Source: Neocallimastix lanati (nom. inval.)
Lineage: Eukaryota; Neocallimastigomycota; Neocallimastigomycetes; Neocallimastigales; Neocallimastigaceae
Direction of reading: 5' to 3'
Length of the DNA: 64,000 bases
Assembly (NCBI GenBank): GCA_016946835.1
Contig: JACVTC010000004.1
Coordinates: forward strand, 1,906,001 to 1,970,000
The notes under the pieces were generated by a model, which saw only the letters and a list, made by a program, of their open reading frames with translations, did not search any database and was not told the DNA's origin. The translations under genes and the position numbers were made by a program. Shown piece after piece: positions 36,276 through 50,420 of this stretch; within the stretch, counting starts at the first letter, position 1, and each line of letters starts with the position of its first letter.

Positions 36276-36828
36276 AAGAAAAATTTAAATTATCATATAA
36301 AGATATAAAAAAATAAAAATTTAAATATAAAAAATTTTAAAATAAATAAATACTTATTATCGCTCTTAATTTATATATATATATATATATATATATTATA
36401 TTATTAATTATTTATGTTTATTGATATTAAATATTATTTATAATAAATAGTGTGGAAATTTAATATAAAAAAAAAAGTAATTAATAAAAATAAATATTAA
36501 AATAATAAATCTATATGTAAAATAATATATGAATGTATATATTTATAAAACTTTTTTTTTTCTTACTAGTATTATTACTTTTGAATGAAAATATGAAAAA
36601 ATATAATTACATGTAAATATACAAAATTTATAATTTATTAAAACTTTAAAATAAAATAGATCAATTATACAATTTAAAAATTTCAAAAAATTAAAAATAC
36701 ATATATATATATATATATATAAATTAAAATTAATAATCTAAATGTATATAAATTCATTATTCTATTTGCTTTTAATAATGAAAGCTTAAACTATATGTTA
36801 GGTTTTTAATCATTCATAAATTTTAATT
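35931..36828. other. AT-rich spacer with TA runs
   Basis: TA dinucleotide runs at about 36242-36271, 36372-36396 and 36702-36721, and an AAAT run near 36208-36232. It should hold the 3' UTR of the minus-strand coiled-coil gene. No gene seen. Confidence 0.55.
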
Positions 36829-37184
36829 TTATATATAACTTTTATTTTCTGGACTTAAAATTTTTTCCTTTTCACTTAAGGATGATATTGATCTTGTAAA
36901 ATGACGATTTTTTTTCCTTCCTTCAGGAATTGTTCTAAAAGAGTCTAATTCTTTTTCTAAAGCAAATGCTTGTCGTGTTAACTGTTTATTACGAACAGAC
37001 AATGTAGCATTATTCTATTATTTAATTATTAAAAGCAGAAAAATTAAAAAAAAAATAATAATAATAAAATAATAATAATAATAAATAAATAATTAAATAG
37101 GTAAATAAATAAATAATATTAAATAGATAAATAAATAAATAAATAATAAATTACAAAAATTTAAATAATATTATAATTATTCTT

Positions 37185-37224
<40 letters not shown>

Positions 37225-40200
37225 TGTAGGAATAAACTGTATTTATATTATTCTCTTAATTTAATGAGAGTAATTAAAAATGAAAAAAAGTAAATTATTA
37301 TTGATATATTTAATTTAAAATAAAATGACTTACACTTTTCAATTTAAGATTCTCTTGTTTTATTTGATCAATATATTTTATCTTTTGTTTACTATTATTA
37401 TGACCAAATAATTCATCATGCATATCCACGATGTGCTTAAACTCGTCTTCAGAAATTGAACCCTTTTCTTGAGCAACCTCTAATTTCTTAATTGCTTCAA
37501 GATATTCTTGTTTTAACTCATCATACTTTAATTCATATTCCATTACTCTTTTGCTTAAACTATTGAAAATAAATAATAATAATTAATGTTATAAAATAAG
37601 AGTAAATATTATATAATAATAATAATAATAATAATAATTAAATGAATTAATTTATACACATATTTATATTTATTTGAAATATTATATTATATATTATATA
37701 TAAATTATAATTTATATAAATAAAAAATTAATAAAAAAAAAAAAAAAAAAAAAAATACATTTCATTTGTTTCATTAGTTTCCTCTAATTCTTTTTCTAGT
37801 GAATTAATTTCTTCTTGAATCTTTTTATTAACTTCATTTAATTCCTCATTTCTCTTTTTATTATCTTCTTCATATTCATTTTCATATTTAATAATATTTA
37901 ATCTTAAATTATTTAATTCATCTGTCATAGTTTTTTTCTCGATTTCCCAATCTTTTTGTTTCCTAATCTTATTTTCATAATTTGAAAGAATCTTTTTATT
38001 TGTTTCATGAATAATTTGAGTTTCTTTATTCTCTAGTTCAATTTTTTTATAATCAAGTTGTAAATTTTCAATAATTTTTTCTTTTTCAGCAATGCAATTA
38101 GAAAGAGTAGAATAGCGTTGTTCATACCATTTTATTAAAGATTGATAAATGCTTCTACAATTTTCTGCATCATTTTTAACATCTTCAGCTTGAGAAAGAG
38201 CATATAATAAGTATTCCTTATTTAAATCTAAAGAAGCTTCCATGTATTCTTGTTCAGTAACCGAACTCCATAGTTGTTCCTCTAAATCATAAATTCTATC
38301 ACTTAAGACATTAATTACGGTACTTAATGTGTATTGTGAAATTTCTTCCTCATCATAAAGCATTTGATAATAAAGATGAATTTCTTCGACATAACTATAT
38401 TCCAATCGATCAATATACATTTCACTAAAGTCAATAAAGTTATCTAAAGATTCAATAGTACGTTGATACTTTCTTTTTTCTTTAATATTATTTGCAATTT
38501 GATCACCTAAATCTTCCTCTAATTCAGTAATTGTTCTTTTTAATGTTTGTTCCTTTTGTTCAGAAGCTTGTTCCAAATAATGAGCTTTTAATTTTAAGTT
38601 TTCAATTTCTTGGTCACGAATTGATATAATATTATCCATATTTTCTAAAATAATTTGACAGTTTTCTTTAAATTGTTTGAATTCATTTGTCAAATTATTA
38701 ATACTATTTGATTTTTCTTCTATTTCTTTTGTTAAGTTTTTATTTTTTACTTCAGCTTCATTATTTTCTTTTTCTAAATCAAGAACTAATTCTTGAAGAG
38801 ATGAAATTTCCTTTTCATATTGATTAATAACACTTGTAAATTCATTTTTCATTACTTCTCTCTCTTTTACTTCTTCTTCCTGATGTTTTCCTTTTTCATG
38901 AAGCAATTCATTTAATTGTTGCTGATTAGCTTCACTGCTTTCTTTAAAGTTCAAATATTCATTTTTCTTTAAATTATATTCTTCTTTCAATTGATTATAT
39001 GTATTCTCCAATTCTTCACACTTTGAGGACGTTATTTCTATTAATTTTTCTAATTCCTTACTCTTTTGATCTTTTTGAACAATAGATTGTTCTAACTCTT
39101 GACCTGTTTTTCTTAAAAGACTATTTTCTTCTTGAAGTAACTTATATTCACTACTCAATTTATCGAAATCCTTCTTAATTGTTATTTTTTCATCTTCCAT
39201 TGAATCAATTTGTTTTTTAAGCTCATCTCTTCCATTTTGAACAAGCTCACATTCTTGATGAACACTATTTAATGAATCTTTCAACTTACCATTAACTATT
39301 TGTAAAGTATCATAATTTTGTTGAAGTACCTCTAATTTTTGTTTTAATTCTGATTCTTTAATTTTAATGGTTTTATTTTCATTATTAAGAGCTTGCATTT
39401 TTTCTTCGTATCGTTTTCTTTCCATTTGAGCATTTTCATAATTTTGTTGAAGTATTTGTAGCTTTCTTTCTAATTCAAACTCATTCTTTTGTAAATCTTC
39501 ATTATCTTGTTTTTGAGATTCTAATTTATTCTTTAATTTTGTTTCATTTTCAATTAATTGATTATGATCAGTTTGAAGTAATCTTAAAGTTTCTTCAAAT
39601 TTTTTCTTATCTTCATTTAATAATTCGTGAGATTGTTTAAACTTTTGTAATTCTTTTTCGATAATTATCTTCTCATTCTTTACATTTTCAAGTTCTTTTT
39701 GTGTTTCTTTAAATTGTTTATCAATATCTAATTTATTATTATATAAAATTTGATGGTTTTCTTGAAGCTCATTCAATTTTTGTTCAATTTTATTCTTTTC
39801 TTCCTTTACGGTATCATTAAAATCTTGAACCTCTCTTAACTTATTTTTAATTTCATTTTTTTCTTTATTAACAATTTTAATTTGTTGTTCTATATCAGAT
39901 TTACTTGTAATTAAAATAGTATTATTTTTTTCCAAAGATTTTAATTTATTTTCAATACTTAAATTATCATTAGTCAATTTTTCATTGTTGATTTGAAGAT
40001 CTTTATATTTTTTCTCTATTTTCTCTTTTATATTTTTGATATTCGTTATTTCTTTCATAAATTCATTAACTTTCTTTTCTAAGTCTGATTTAATTTCCTG
40101 AAGTTCATTGTTCTCTTGTTCTAATGAATGTATTTTTATATCATATTCATTATTTTTTTTACCAAGTAATTCATGATTATCTTGAAGATTTTGAAGTTTT

Positions 40201-43200
40201 GATTCAAGATCTATTCTTATATTTTCTAATGATTCCTTATCTTTTTGAAGAACATCATTTCTATTTTCAAGTTCTAATTTCTGGGTATCTATAGTTTGAT
40301 GTTTTGCAACTAAATTTTGAAGATCATCATTCAACGATTCTTTTTCTTTTTTCAATAATTCAACCTGTGAATTAGCCTCATTTAATTGTATTTGTAATTG
40401 AGATATTTTTGAATTGGTCGAATCAAATTTAACCTTAAGATCATTTAATTCATTATCAACTTTTGTTTTTTCATTATTGACATTTTTGTAATCATCTTTA
40501 ATAGTTTGTAAATCACTTTCTAATGTACTTTTTGAATTATTTAATATATCAAAATCTTTTTTCATGGTATTAATTTCTGTTTCTAATAGTGTAATCTTAT
40601 TAGTTTGATTTTTAATTTCATTTTCCAAATCATTTTTTTCATTATTAAATTTATTTGCTTTTTCTTTTAACGTTTCTTGAAGTTTTTCATAATTACTTAT
40701 TACTTCCTGTTTTTCTTCTTCAAGCTTTACATATTTTTCATGTTGATTTTGATTTAGTAATTCTGAATCCTTGATTTTAATTTTTAAGGATTCTAATTCC
40801 TGATTTAATTCATCATTAATTTTATCCTTTTCTTGAATTTTCATATTTTTACTATTTAACTCGATATTTAATTTCTCCTTTTCTTCTTGAATTTTATTTA
40901 AATCAGATTTTAACAATTGTTTTTCCTTTTTATTTTTTTCTAATTCTTGAATAGCACTATGATAATCGTTTTCCTTTCCTTCTAATGCTTCCTTTAATTT
41001 ATTCTCATTTTCAAGACTTGCCTGAAGATCACTACTAGTAGATTCTTTTTGCTGTTTTATTTGTTCTATCAATAATAGAGTAGATTCATGTTTAGTCCTT
41101 TCTTCAGTTAATTTTTTCTTTGTTTCATCATAATCTTTATTAGTAATATTTAATTTATCTTCTAATTTATTATATTCATCTTGTTTTAAAGTTATTATTT
41201 CATTCAATTCTTTAATTCTATTTTCTCTTTGTTTTAATGAATTCTCTAAATCAGTGATATTGGCATCATGTTCAAACTTCAATAATTCGATTTGTGAATT
41301 TAAATGAGATTTTTCATTTAATATATCATTAATTTTTTTTAAATTACTACTTTCACCAAGTTTCAAAGATTCAATTTCACGATTTAATTCATTGATTTTT
41401 TTGGACTGTGAAGAACTGTTTAATTCATTTTCTTTTGTAATATTTTCTTTCCATTGATTGAATTGCTCTCTTTCTGAATTAAGAATATTTATAGTATCTT
41501 CATAGAGATTTTGCTTACTAACATTTTCTTTTTTTATCGTTTGAATAATATTATCTTTTTCAAAAATATCTTTCGTTAATCCACTTATTTTATCTTTCAA
41601 TTCAGTTATGCTTTTCTCTAAAGAAGTCTTTTCTTTATTATATGTCATTTTTATATTTTCAATATTATTATTTAATTTTTCAACTTTATCTATATTACTT
41701 GTCTTTTCCTTTCTCTCAATTTCCAATAATTTATTTAATTTTTCATTATTATTATCAAATTCTCGTTGATAGTTTTCATTTAATTTTTGTATTTCAGATG
41801 ATTTTTCATTGATAATGTATTCTAAGCGATTTATTTCTTCTTTATCCTTCTTTCTTGCATCCAACCATTGTTGACGTTCTTTATTATATTTCTCATTCAA
41901 TTTATTATATTTATTAACAGATTCATTAAGTTGAGTAGAATTATTTTCAGCTTCTTCAGATATTTTACAGTATTCTCTCTCTAAAATTTTGTAATTATTA
42001 GATAAGTCAATTAATTTGTTATCAAAAGTTTTACCACATGATTCTTTTTCTTGAATAATCTTTTCTAATTCATTATTAATTTCCTCTAATTCTTTATTTT
42101 TTTCATTTAAATTTTGTGATTTTTCATCAAGTTCATGTTTTAAAGCCTTAATTGTTTCTTCACTTTTATCAATATACTTTGTCAATTCTGAAATACGATT
42201 ATATGAAGAAGATTCAGCGCTTTTATATTTATTTTTTAAATTATTATAATTATTTTGTAATTCATCATAATCTCTAGTGAACTTTTCTTTTTCAACTTTA
42301 TGACGATCCTCTGTTTCTTTTAACATTGTTTTAACGGAATGAATTATATTTTCTTGTTCAACTAAATCATTTTTAAATTTTGATAACGATGTTTTTTGGG
42401 TATTAATTTCATTTTCAAGTTGCCTATGTTGTTGTTCTAAATGTTCATTTTCTTTTTTCAAAACATTAACCTGAGCATCATGTCTTTCTGTTGCAGTTTG
42501 TTTTTCTATTTTTAGTGAAGTGGCAATCTCTTTATAATGCTTTGTTTCTTCAGAGATTTTTTTATTAAGCTCTTCTTGAAATTCTAATTCTTTTTTAATT
42601 TCTTTTAATATTTTTTTTACTTCATTAATTTCATCATTTTTTTCTTTGACTGATTTCTCTAATTCCCTTATCTCCTCATCTTTCTTTTTTTTTTCATCTA
42701 AAAGAACTTGTTTCTCCTGTAATGTTTTTTCCCTTTTATTTAAATATTCTTGATTTTCTTCTTTCATCTGATCATAATCTTTTTGAATTGTTATTTTTTC
42801 TCGATTTAAATTTTCATTTGAAAGTATTACTTGATTTTTTTCCATTAACACTTTTTCATTATCTTCTTGAAGTATGTCAATATATTTTTTCATTTCTGTG
42901 ATATTTACCTCATGCTGTTTTTCTAATCTTTCAATTTTTTCTGTAAGACGTTCTTTCTGTTCATTAATTGTTTGTAGATTCTTTTTAAGTTTCATATTTT
43001 CATCACAAATTTTCAATTCACTACTACTTTTTTGCTTTTTTAAATTATCATTTTCTAATTTTAACTCTGCAATAAGGCTTTCATTCTCTTGATTCTTATA
43101 TAAAGCTGCTTTTACTTGTTCCTTATATTTAAATATTTGTTTTTCAAAAGAATTAATTTTTATTTTTGAATTATTTATTTCAGTATTCATTTGATGTTCT

Positions 43201-44034
43201 ATTTCTTTCTTTTCCAACTCCCTTTCTTTCCACATTTCTTTCCAATTTTCTGAATCACTTTTAAGTTTCAAATTTATTTTCGTTAAATTATCGACTTCGT
43301 TTCTTAACTCAATAATATTTTTATTTTCTTCTGCATTTTTATTATTATCAAATAACAAAGTATTAAGTTGATTTGTCAATTTAGTAATTACATTTTCTTT
43401 ATCTTTACACAGTTCTTGAAGATAATTATTTTCTAATGAAAGTCGATTTATTTTTGCAGATAAATTATTATCTTTATTTCCTGCTTTTTTTATGGATGTT
43501 TTCTTATTAATGCGACTACTTAAAGTATTTGGTCCTAAAATATTTAATCCTGAGGTCACTATATTTAACAATTTTAAATAATATAATATTATATATTCAA
43601 ATTCATTATATATATATATATATAAAAATCCATTTATATTTAATATTAATATTTTTTATTAATATTACTTTTTAAGATTTATAATTTTTATTATTTGTAT
43701 AAAATAATTTTAACTAACCTGTTTTTTGCGAATTAAAGCTTTTTGATTTATTTAAAAAAACAACATTTTTTATTCCATCAATTGAGGGTATCTTTTCTTT
43801 TCTATCACAATTACCTGAAACATCTTTGGAATTATCTATTAAAAATAATTTAAATATAATTATAATGATTATTATAAAAAATATTATAATTATTACACAT
43901 TTAACACTTATATTTAAAGATAAAAAAAAAAATAAAATATAAAATATAAAATATAAAATATAAAATATAAAATATAAAATATAAAATATAAAATATAAAA
44001 TATAAAATAAAATAAAATAAAATAAAATAAATAA

Positions 44035-44083
<49 letters not shown>

Positions 44084-44136
44084 TAATTGTTTAAATACTT
44101 ACTTTTTTCTTCAAATCTATTTGATTTTGAGAACAT
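36829..44136 (-). CDS. Giant coiled-coil protein with HMMR/RHAMM-like C-terminus, 5 exons
   Basis: Minus-strand exons are 44103-44136, 43719-43835, 37759-43558, 37334-37559 and 36829-37014; phases agree and give 2120 residues. A short N-terminus (MFSKSNRFEEK) and a linker precede about 1900 residues of nearly continuous heptad-type coiled coil in one 5.8-kb exon, rich in Glu, Lys, Asn and Leu. Near the end, residues 2034-2058 read LFGHNNSKQKIKYIDQIKQE, then NLKLK. This matches the GHxNxxQKIxxVxxLKxEN signature of HMMR and KIF15 C-termini, which supports a spindle, centrosome or basal-body association. The family signature is my recall, not a search. The last 62 residues are basic and Ser-rich. 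No motor domain is present, so it is not a kinesin. It could also be called simply a long coiled-coil protein. Confidence 0.75.
43925..44035 (-). repeat. Intronic AAATAT/AAAAT microsatellite
   Basis: About ten AAAATAT-type units grading into AAAAT, then a 39-A tract (44039-44079), all inside the first intron of the coiled-coil gene. A minus-strand frame across it encodes only Phe/Ile/Tyr repeats. Confidence 0.85.
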
Positions 44137-44605
44137 TTTCTTTTGTATTTAAAATTATTTTTAAACCATTAAAATTTCTTCCTTTTATATTTATATTATA
44201 TATATATATATTGAATAATAATTAAAAATATTTTCAAATAAAAAAAAGAATAATTTCTAATAATTCATTAATCTTATCATAATCTCTAAAAGTTAAATAT
44301 TAATTTTTTTTTTTTCCTTTTATTAATAAAACAAAAATATAACAAAAATTTAATAAAAATATTTTTTTAATAATTATATTAAAAATAACAATCTGTTTTT
44401 TAAATTAATATATTATTCTTATTAAAAAGTTTAAAAATTAAAATATTAAAAACAATTTAATTTTTTATTGAAAAAAAAATAAATTACATATTAACATTTT
44501 CCATAAAAATTTTTAAAATATTTAAATATTAATATTATTAATATAGATGAAATTTTGAAAATTTTTATTTTATTATAATATAAACCGTGTAGGACCAAAA
44601 TCTTA

Positions 44606-44647
<42 letters not shown>

Positions 44648-45233
44648 TTATTTATTTATTATTTATTTATTTATTATTTATTTATTATTTATTTATTTAT
44701 TATTTATTTATTTATTATTTATTTATTTATTATTTATTTATTTATTATTTATTTATTTATTATTTATTTATTTATTATTTATTTATTTATTTATTTATTT
44801 ATTATTTATTTATTATTTATTTATTATTTATTATTTATTTATTTATTATTTATTTATTTATTTATGTATCTATTTATTTATTGTACAATTTTTATAGTTA
44901 AATAAAAATTTTAGTATATTCTTTATTAATAGTTTAATATTAAATTTTTAAATAAAATATGATATAGATTAAATAAAAAAAATAAATAAATAAAAATTAA
45001 AATTATTATATAGCTTTGATAATTAAAAAATAGTAACCATTTCAATTAAGCAAAATAAAAAAAAATAAAAATAAAAATAAAAAATTAAAAAAAAAAATAA
45101 GATCTACTAATATCATAATATATTCTTAAAATTATATATATATATATAAAGATATAATTCTTATTATAATATAAAATATTTTTTTTTATTTCTTTAACTT
45201 ATAAATTTAATTCTTCTTCAGATTCTGACTAGT
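44137..45233. other. AT-rich spacer with (TTTA)n array
   Basis: Upstream of the coiled-coil gene and downstream of the ING pseudogene. It contains a TTTA/TTTATT array at about 44600-44883 and a small island TAAACCGTGTAGGACCAAAA (44581-44600). No gene seen. Confidence 0.6.
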
Positions 45234-46769
45234 TTAAATTTTTTTGTTAATTTTAACTCTACATTCTGGACAATATCATGAACCTTTAGGTGGTTCTACC
45301 AAACCAACACATTCATAATGAAACCACTCATGTGGACAATTCTATTTTAAAATTTTATTAATTAAATATTACTAAATATTAAATAGTTGTATGTTTATAT
45401 CATAAATAATATCAATTAATTATATATATATAATTTATCAATATAAAAAAATAAATAATAATAATATATATATATTATATATATATTTACTTTTTAAATT
45501 AATACTTGAATGAGCATATTGACTTCTCGATGACTTTTGTGGATGATCATGGGTATGAGAATGTTCTAAAAAAAAATAACATTTATTAATATTCTTAAAA
45601 ATAATTTTTATAAAACATGATATTAAATTAAATACGTTGTGACTTTGTTTCTTTAGTTTTTAAATTGTTACGCTTATTTTTTGTATTAGTAATTGAACTC
45701 GATGGATGATTACTCTGAATTTTCGATAATATTTCTTTTAAACATTTAATATGTAGGCAAATCTTGTAAAGAAAAAATAATTAAGTAAATATTTGTTTTG
45801 ATATTGAATTATATATGAATATATATATATATATATATAATAAAGAAAAGGAAGAAAAAATAATAATAATAAAAATAATAAATCATTTTCTTTTTTTTAA
45901 TAAAAAAAAAATCGTAATTATTTATAAAATTTGTTTATAGTTTCATCATAATAAAAAATATATATATACCAAATTTAATGTTCTTTCTGAAATTCCTACT
46001 TTTTCATCTGCTAAACTTTGAGTCTCTTTCATCTCTTTTCTGACATTTCTAATAATAATAGATTCGTTTGGATTCGGTGTTAGAAAACCTTCTTGATATT
46101 TTAATATACTATTAAAGTATATTTATTTAATATCGATTATATATATATATATATATATATACAAATTTTATAAATAAATTTATATATTAGTTTTATTTAA
46201 AATAAATAATATATATTAATTAAACTGGAAATGTATAAAATATTAAAAAAAAAAAAAAAAAGGATATTATATATTACCATGATTCTTTTCAAGCTTTATA
46301 TTTTATAACAAATAAATAAATAATATAAACATCATAAAATTATAAATAATTTAATTTTACTAATATTAGAATTTAATGTTAATAATGTTTACTTCAAAGA
46401 ATAAATTACATTATATACTACTTACTCTATAAATGGAAGTATATTCATGAAAAAATTTTTCTCTAATTTCTATTACATAGTAATATATATTATATGTAAT
46501 ATTTTAATATAAAAAAAATTTTTTTAAACTTTCCCACAAATATTATTAATATTACTTTGATATTGTTCATCTTTTTCTCTTAATTCTTTACAATGCTGGT
46601 GAATTTCTAAAGGAAGACTGTCAATACCTTCTTTTTTAAATATATCACCAATAAGTATCCGACAATCAAATATTCATATTGAAATAACTCTTTTTAATGA
46701 ATATAATTAAATATTACTCTCAATATATTCCTCTAAAAATATTGATGTTTCATGGTTAGAATTAAGCAT
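45234..46769 (-). pseudogene. Broken ING-family gene (PHD-finger histone reader)
   Basis: Minus-strand exon-like pieces are 46718-46769, 46530-46627, 46426-46469, 45970-46108, 45636-45762 and 45491-45565. They join in phase and read through the ING N-terminal helical region: FLEEYIES, IDSLPLEIHQHCKEL, LADEKVGISERTLNL. The next piece (45234-45341) is the second half of a PHD finger: CPHEWFHYECVGL, then PPKGS, a TGA stop at 45276-45278 exactly where the family has the conserved Trp before YCPEC, then RVKINKK. The first half of the PHD (the CxC...CDN part with the methyl-lysine pocket) is absent from the 149-base gap, and the phase does not match there. ING proteins recruit histone acetyltransferase or deacetylase complexes to H3K4me3, which this copy could not do. 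An assembly error is the alternative. Confidence 0.75.
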
Positions 46770-48447
46770 AGTAAATCCAATTTTATTATTTTTCAAAACT
46801 AAAAGAAATTTTTACTTCCAAATTGAATTTATAAATTTTTTTTAAGATTTTAAATTTGATAAATCTGAGGTATAATTAGAGTTTTAATTATTAATATATA
46901 CTTTATATATTAATAAAAATAGATATTAAATTTTACTTTCCTGGAATTCAATAATTTTACTAAATATTTTTAAATATAAAATATAATTAAAATTATATAA
47001 AGTAATAATCTTTTTTTGTCAAAGTATTTTCACAAAATAAAATATATATATATATGTTTAAAATAATTTATACTACAAAAAATTTTTATTATTACCTGTA
47101 ATACCCTTATTACTATTACTATTATTATTACTTATTATTTATTGTTTTATATTTTTTATATATAAAATAAAGCTTTTAAAAAAAAAAATAAAAAATAAAA
47201 AATAAAAAAATAATAATAAATAAATAAATAAATAAATAAATTAATAAATAAAGTTCAAAGTTATGTATGTAATAAAAATATTTTTATATTATTATTAATT
47301 AATAAAAAATATATAAAGAACTTTTTAATTTTCATTAATATTATATCTTATGTTAGTATTAAATTTTAAATTTAAAAAGTAAATGAATAAAAAAGAAAAA
47401 AATAAAAAAAAAAAGGAAAAAAGAATATAAAAAATAAATATTTATATTAAATTTAAAATATTAAATATTTATATATGTTAACAGTTGACTGCAATATATA
47501 TAGATTTATAAAATAAAATTAGATCAAAAAATGTAATGCATTATTAACATAATGTATGGAACGAAATGTTTTTAATTATAAATTACTAATTGCTTTTGAA
47601 AATTTATTAAACAGAATAATCCACTTTTTCTAAAAAAATTTATTATAAAAAAAATTCATCCTATATAGTATAATAATAATAATAATAATAGAATATAGAA
47701 TAAACTAATCCATAAATTTATAATTTTTTAATATAATATAATAATATAATATATATCATTAAATTTTTCATTTTTCATTTATTAATAAGGGTTATTTTAT
47801 GTAAGGTAACCATTTTTTTTTTTATTTTTGAGATTATAAAAATTATACCTTAAAAAAATATGGTACAAAAAAATTATTGTTTAGTACCATTTATTGAAAA
47901 TTTTATCTTTAGAAAATTTTAAACAAGCAATTTCCTATTCATTATTATATAAAAACAAATTTCAAAATAAATAAAAGAAAAGACATTGTTCTTTTCATTA
48001 ATTTTTATATTAAATAATTAATTATTATTTATATTAATTTTTTTTTAAACGATTAGTTTAATAGATTATATTATTTTTCTAATAAAATTTTTGTATATTC
48101 GAACATATTATTTAAACAATTTAGGATTACAACAAACAAACAAAAAAAAAAAAAAAAAAAAAAAAAAGAGAGAGAGAGATTTCCAATAATAAAATATTTA
48201 ATAAAAATTTAATTCATTAAATATGTTATTATTGATTTTTATATCTTAATTATTTTTTTTATATCCTAATTAATAAGAAAATATTAAGTCATAAATAAAT
48301 AATAATATTAAATATGTAAAAAGACAAATTATAAAAAATCATAATATTTATATATAAATGAAGATTTTTAATTTTACTTTTGTTAATAATAAAATATATT
48401 TATTATTATAGAATATGTTTAGCAATTTCATTACTATATCATAATTT

Positions 48448-48484
<37 letters not shown>

Positions 48485-49995
48485 TTTAAAATTGCATTGT
48501 AATAATCATAGAAAACATCGAAATTATTATCTATAAAATTTTAACTATTTAGTCCATATATATTGAAAATATTATCTATAAAATATAAACTATTAAGTCC
48601 TTATTTTTATTTAATATTAATTAAGTAAAATTATTTACTATTAAATTATTTTTAAATATTTCTTAATCATGGTTATATTAAGTGTATAATTATTTAATTA
48701 TTGTTATTTTATACTTCTTATTCTATTCATTTATATAATATTAATAAAATAAAATAAGAAAAAAATTTATAATTAAATATATTATTATATAATAATATGC
48801 TTAAAAAAATATTAATATTAAATAATAGAATCATTTAATAATAAAATACTTAAAAAACAAGAAGTAATATTTTTTTTACGTTAAAATATTTACAATAATA
48901 AATAATACTATTATTATATATCAAGATATTTAAAATAATAAATAATAATATTATTATTTAACATAAAAATAATAAATAATATTTTTATATGTTATCCAAC
49001 TTAAATAATCTATAGATAAAAATAAATATTTAAACTCTGAAATAACATAACAATATTTTATACTAAATTATAAATAATGATTGAATAAAATATATATTAT
49101 TTAAAATTCACTTTTTTAGTTAAAATAATAATAATTATAATAATAATAAAAATATGAATTATTTAAAAGTATTTTATTATTATTTAATATTTTTACCCAT
49201 TTATTCCTTTCATATATATCATAAATTCTGTATAAATATTAAATAATTAAATTATTATTGATATGTTTTTAAGCTGGGATTAACCAGAAGGGAGGACAAA
49301 TCGACCCATATAAATTCAGGAAGAAGTTGCGATCCAGAAATTTTATGTGTTATTAAAAACTAATACTAATGTTAATATCAAAAATATAAGCATCTATAAA
49401 TAAATAAATATATGTATATTAGATATATAAATAAAGTAATAAATTAGGGAAAATATATATATATAAATAAATATAAACTATTATAGAAATATTAAATTAT
49501 ATACAGCCAATAGAAAACAAATATACCAAAGAAGTATTCTAAAATTCCTAAATTCTGTCTCAAAAATTAATATTTAAAGTGATAAGTGATATTTGGCTTT
49601 TCTTTTTTCTAGATTAATCTTTTTAATTAAATAATGTAAAAATATATTAAATAAGGTTAAAATTTACATAGTAAACAATCATATTTTAATACATTTATAT
49701 ATATAAATAACTATATAATTTTTTTTTTAAATTTACTCATAATAAAATTAAACATGATAAAATATATTATATATTATATATTATATGTTTTTTGTAATTT
49801 ATTATTTATTATTTATTAGTTATATAATATTAATATGCTATTATTCATAATTTATTATTTATTAATATATTATGTACTATTAATTAAATTAATATTTCTG
49901 AACGAGTTACACAAAATTAAATATAGCTATATATTTTTAAAAAATATAATTCATATAAAAACCTCAAAAATAAACTTTATTTCATATAACTTTAG

Positions 49996-50138
49996 TTGAA
50001 TATATTACATACTTCAAAGCAAAAAAAAAAAAAAATTAAATAATGCATATTTAATACACTTTTTAATTGAATATATTACATACTTCAAAGCAAAAAAAAA
50101 AAAAAAAATTAAATAATGCATATTTAATACACTTTTTA
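49996..50138 (+). repeat. 71-bp tandem duplication
   Basis: TTGAATATATTACATACTTC starts at 49996 and again at 50067. Both copies run through an A tract and AATAATGCATATTTAATACA. Confidence 0.9.
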
Positions 50139-50160
50139 AAATTGTTTAAAAATTACTTTT

Positions 50161-50420
50161 TAATTATATTTTATATTATTTTTTCTATTTTAATTTAATT
50201 TATTTTTATATTTTATTTTATTTTTGATAAAGTTTTTTATTATACATTTTTTTTTTTTCATTTTTTTCTAACAAAAAAATACAGTTTTTCTAATTTTATT
50301 TTATATTATTTTTTCTATTTTAATTTAATTTATTTTTATATTTTATTTTATTTTTGATAAAGTTTTTTATTATACATTTTTTTTTTTCATTTTTTTCTAA
50401 CAAAAAAATACTGTTTTTCT
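50161..50420 (+). repeat. 130-bp tandem duplication
   Basis: The unit containing TTATATTATTTTTTCTATTT and GATAAAGTTTTTTATTATAC occurs at 50161-50290 and 50291-50420. The copies differ by one T in a tract and ACAGTT versus ACTGTT. Confidence 0.9.

Noticed and set aside
37310-37543. Separate small 77-residue gene on the minus strand
   Set aside because: It is exon 4 of the coiled-coil gene: a splice acceptor at 37560 and donor at 37333 keep phase on both sides.
42874-43092. Plus-strand 72-codon frame
   Set aside because: Antisense of the coiled-coil exon.
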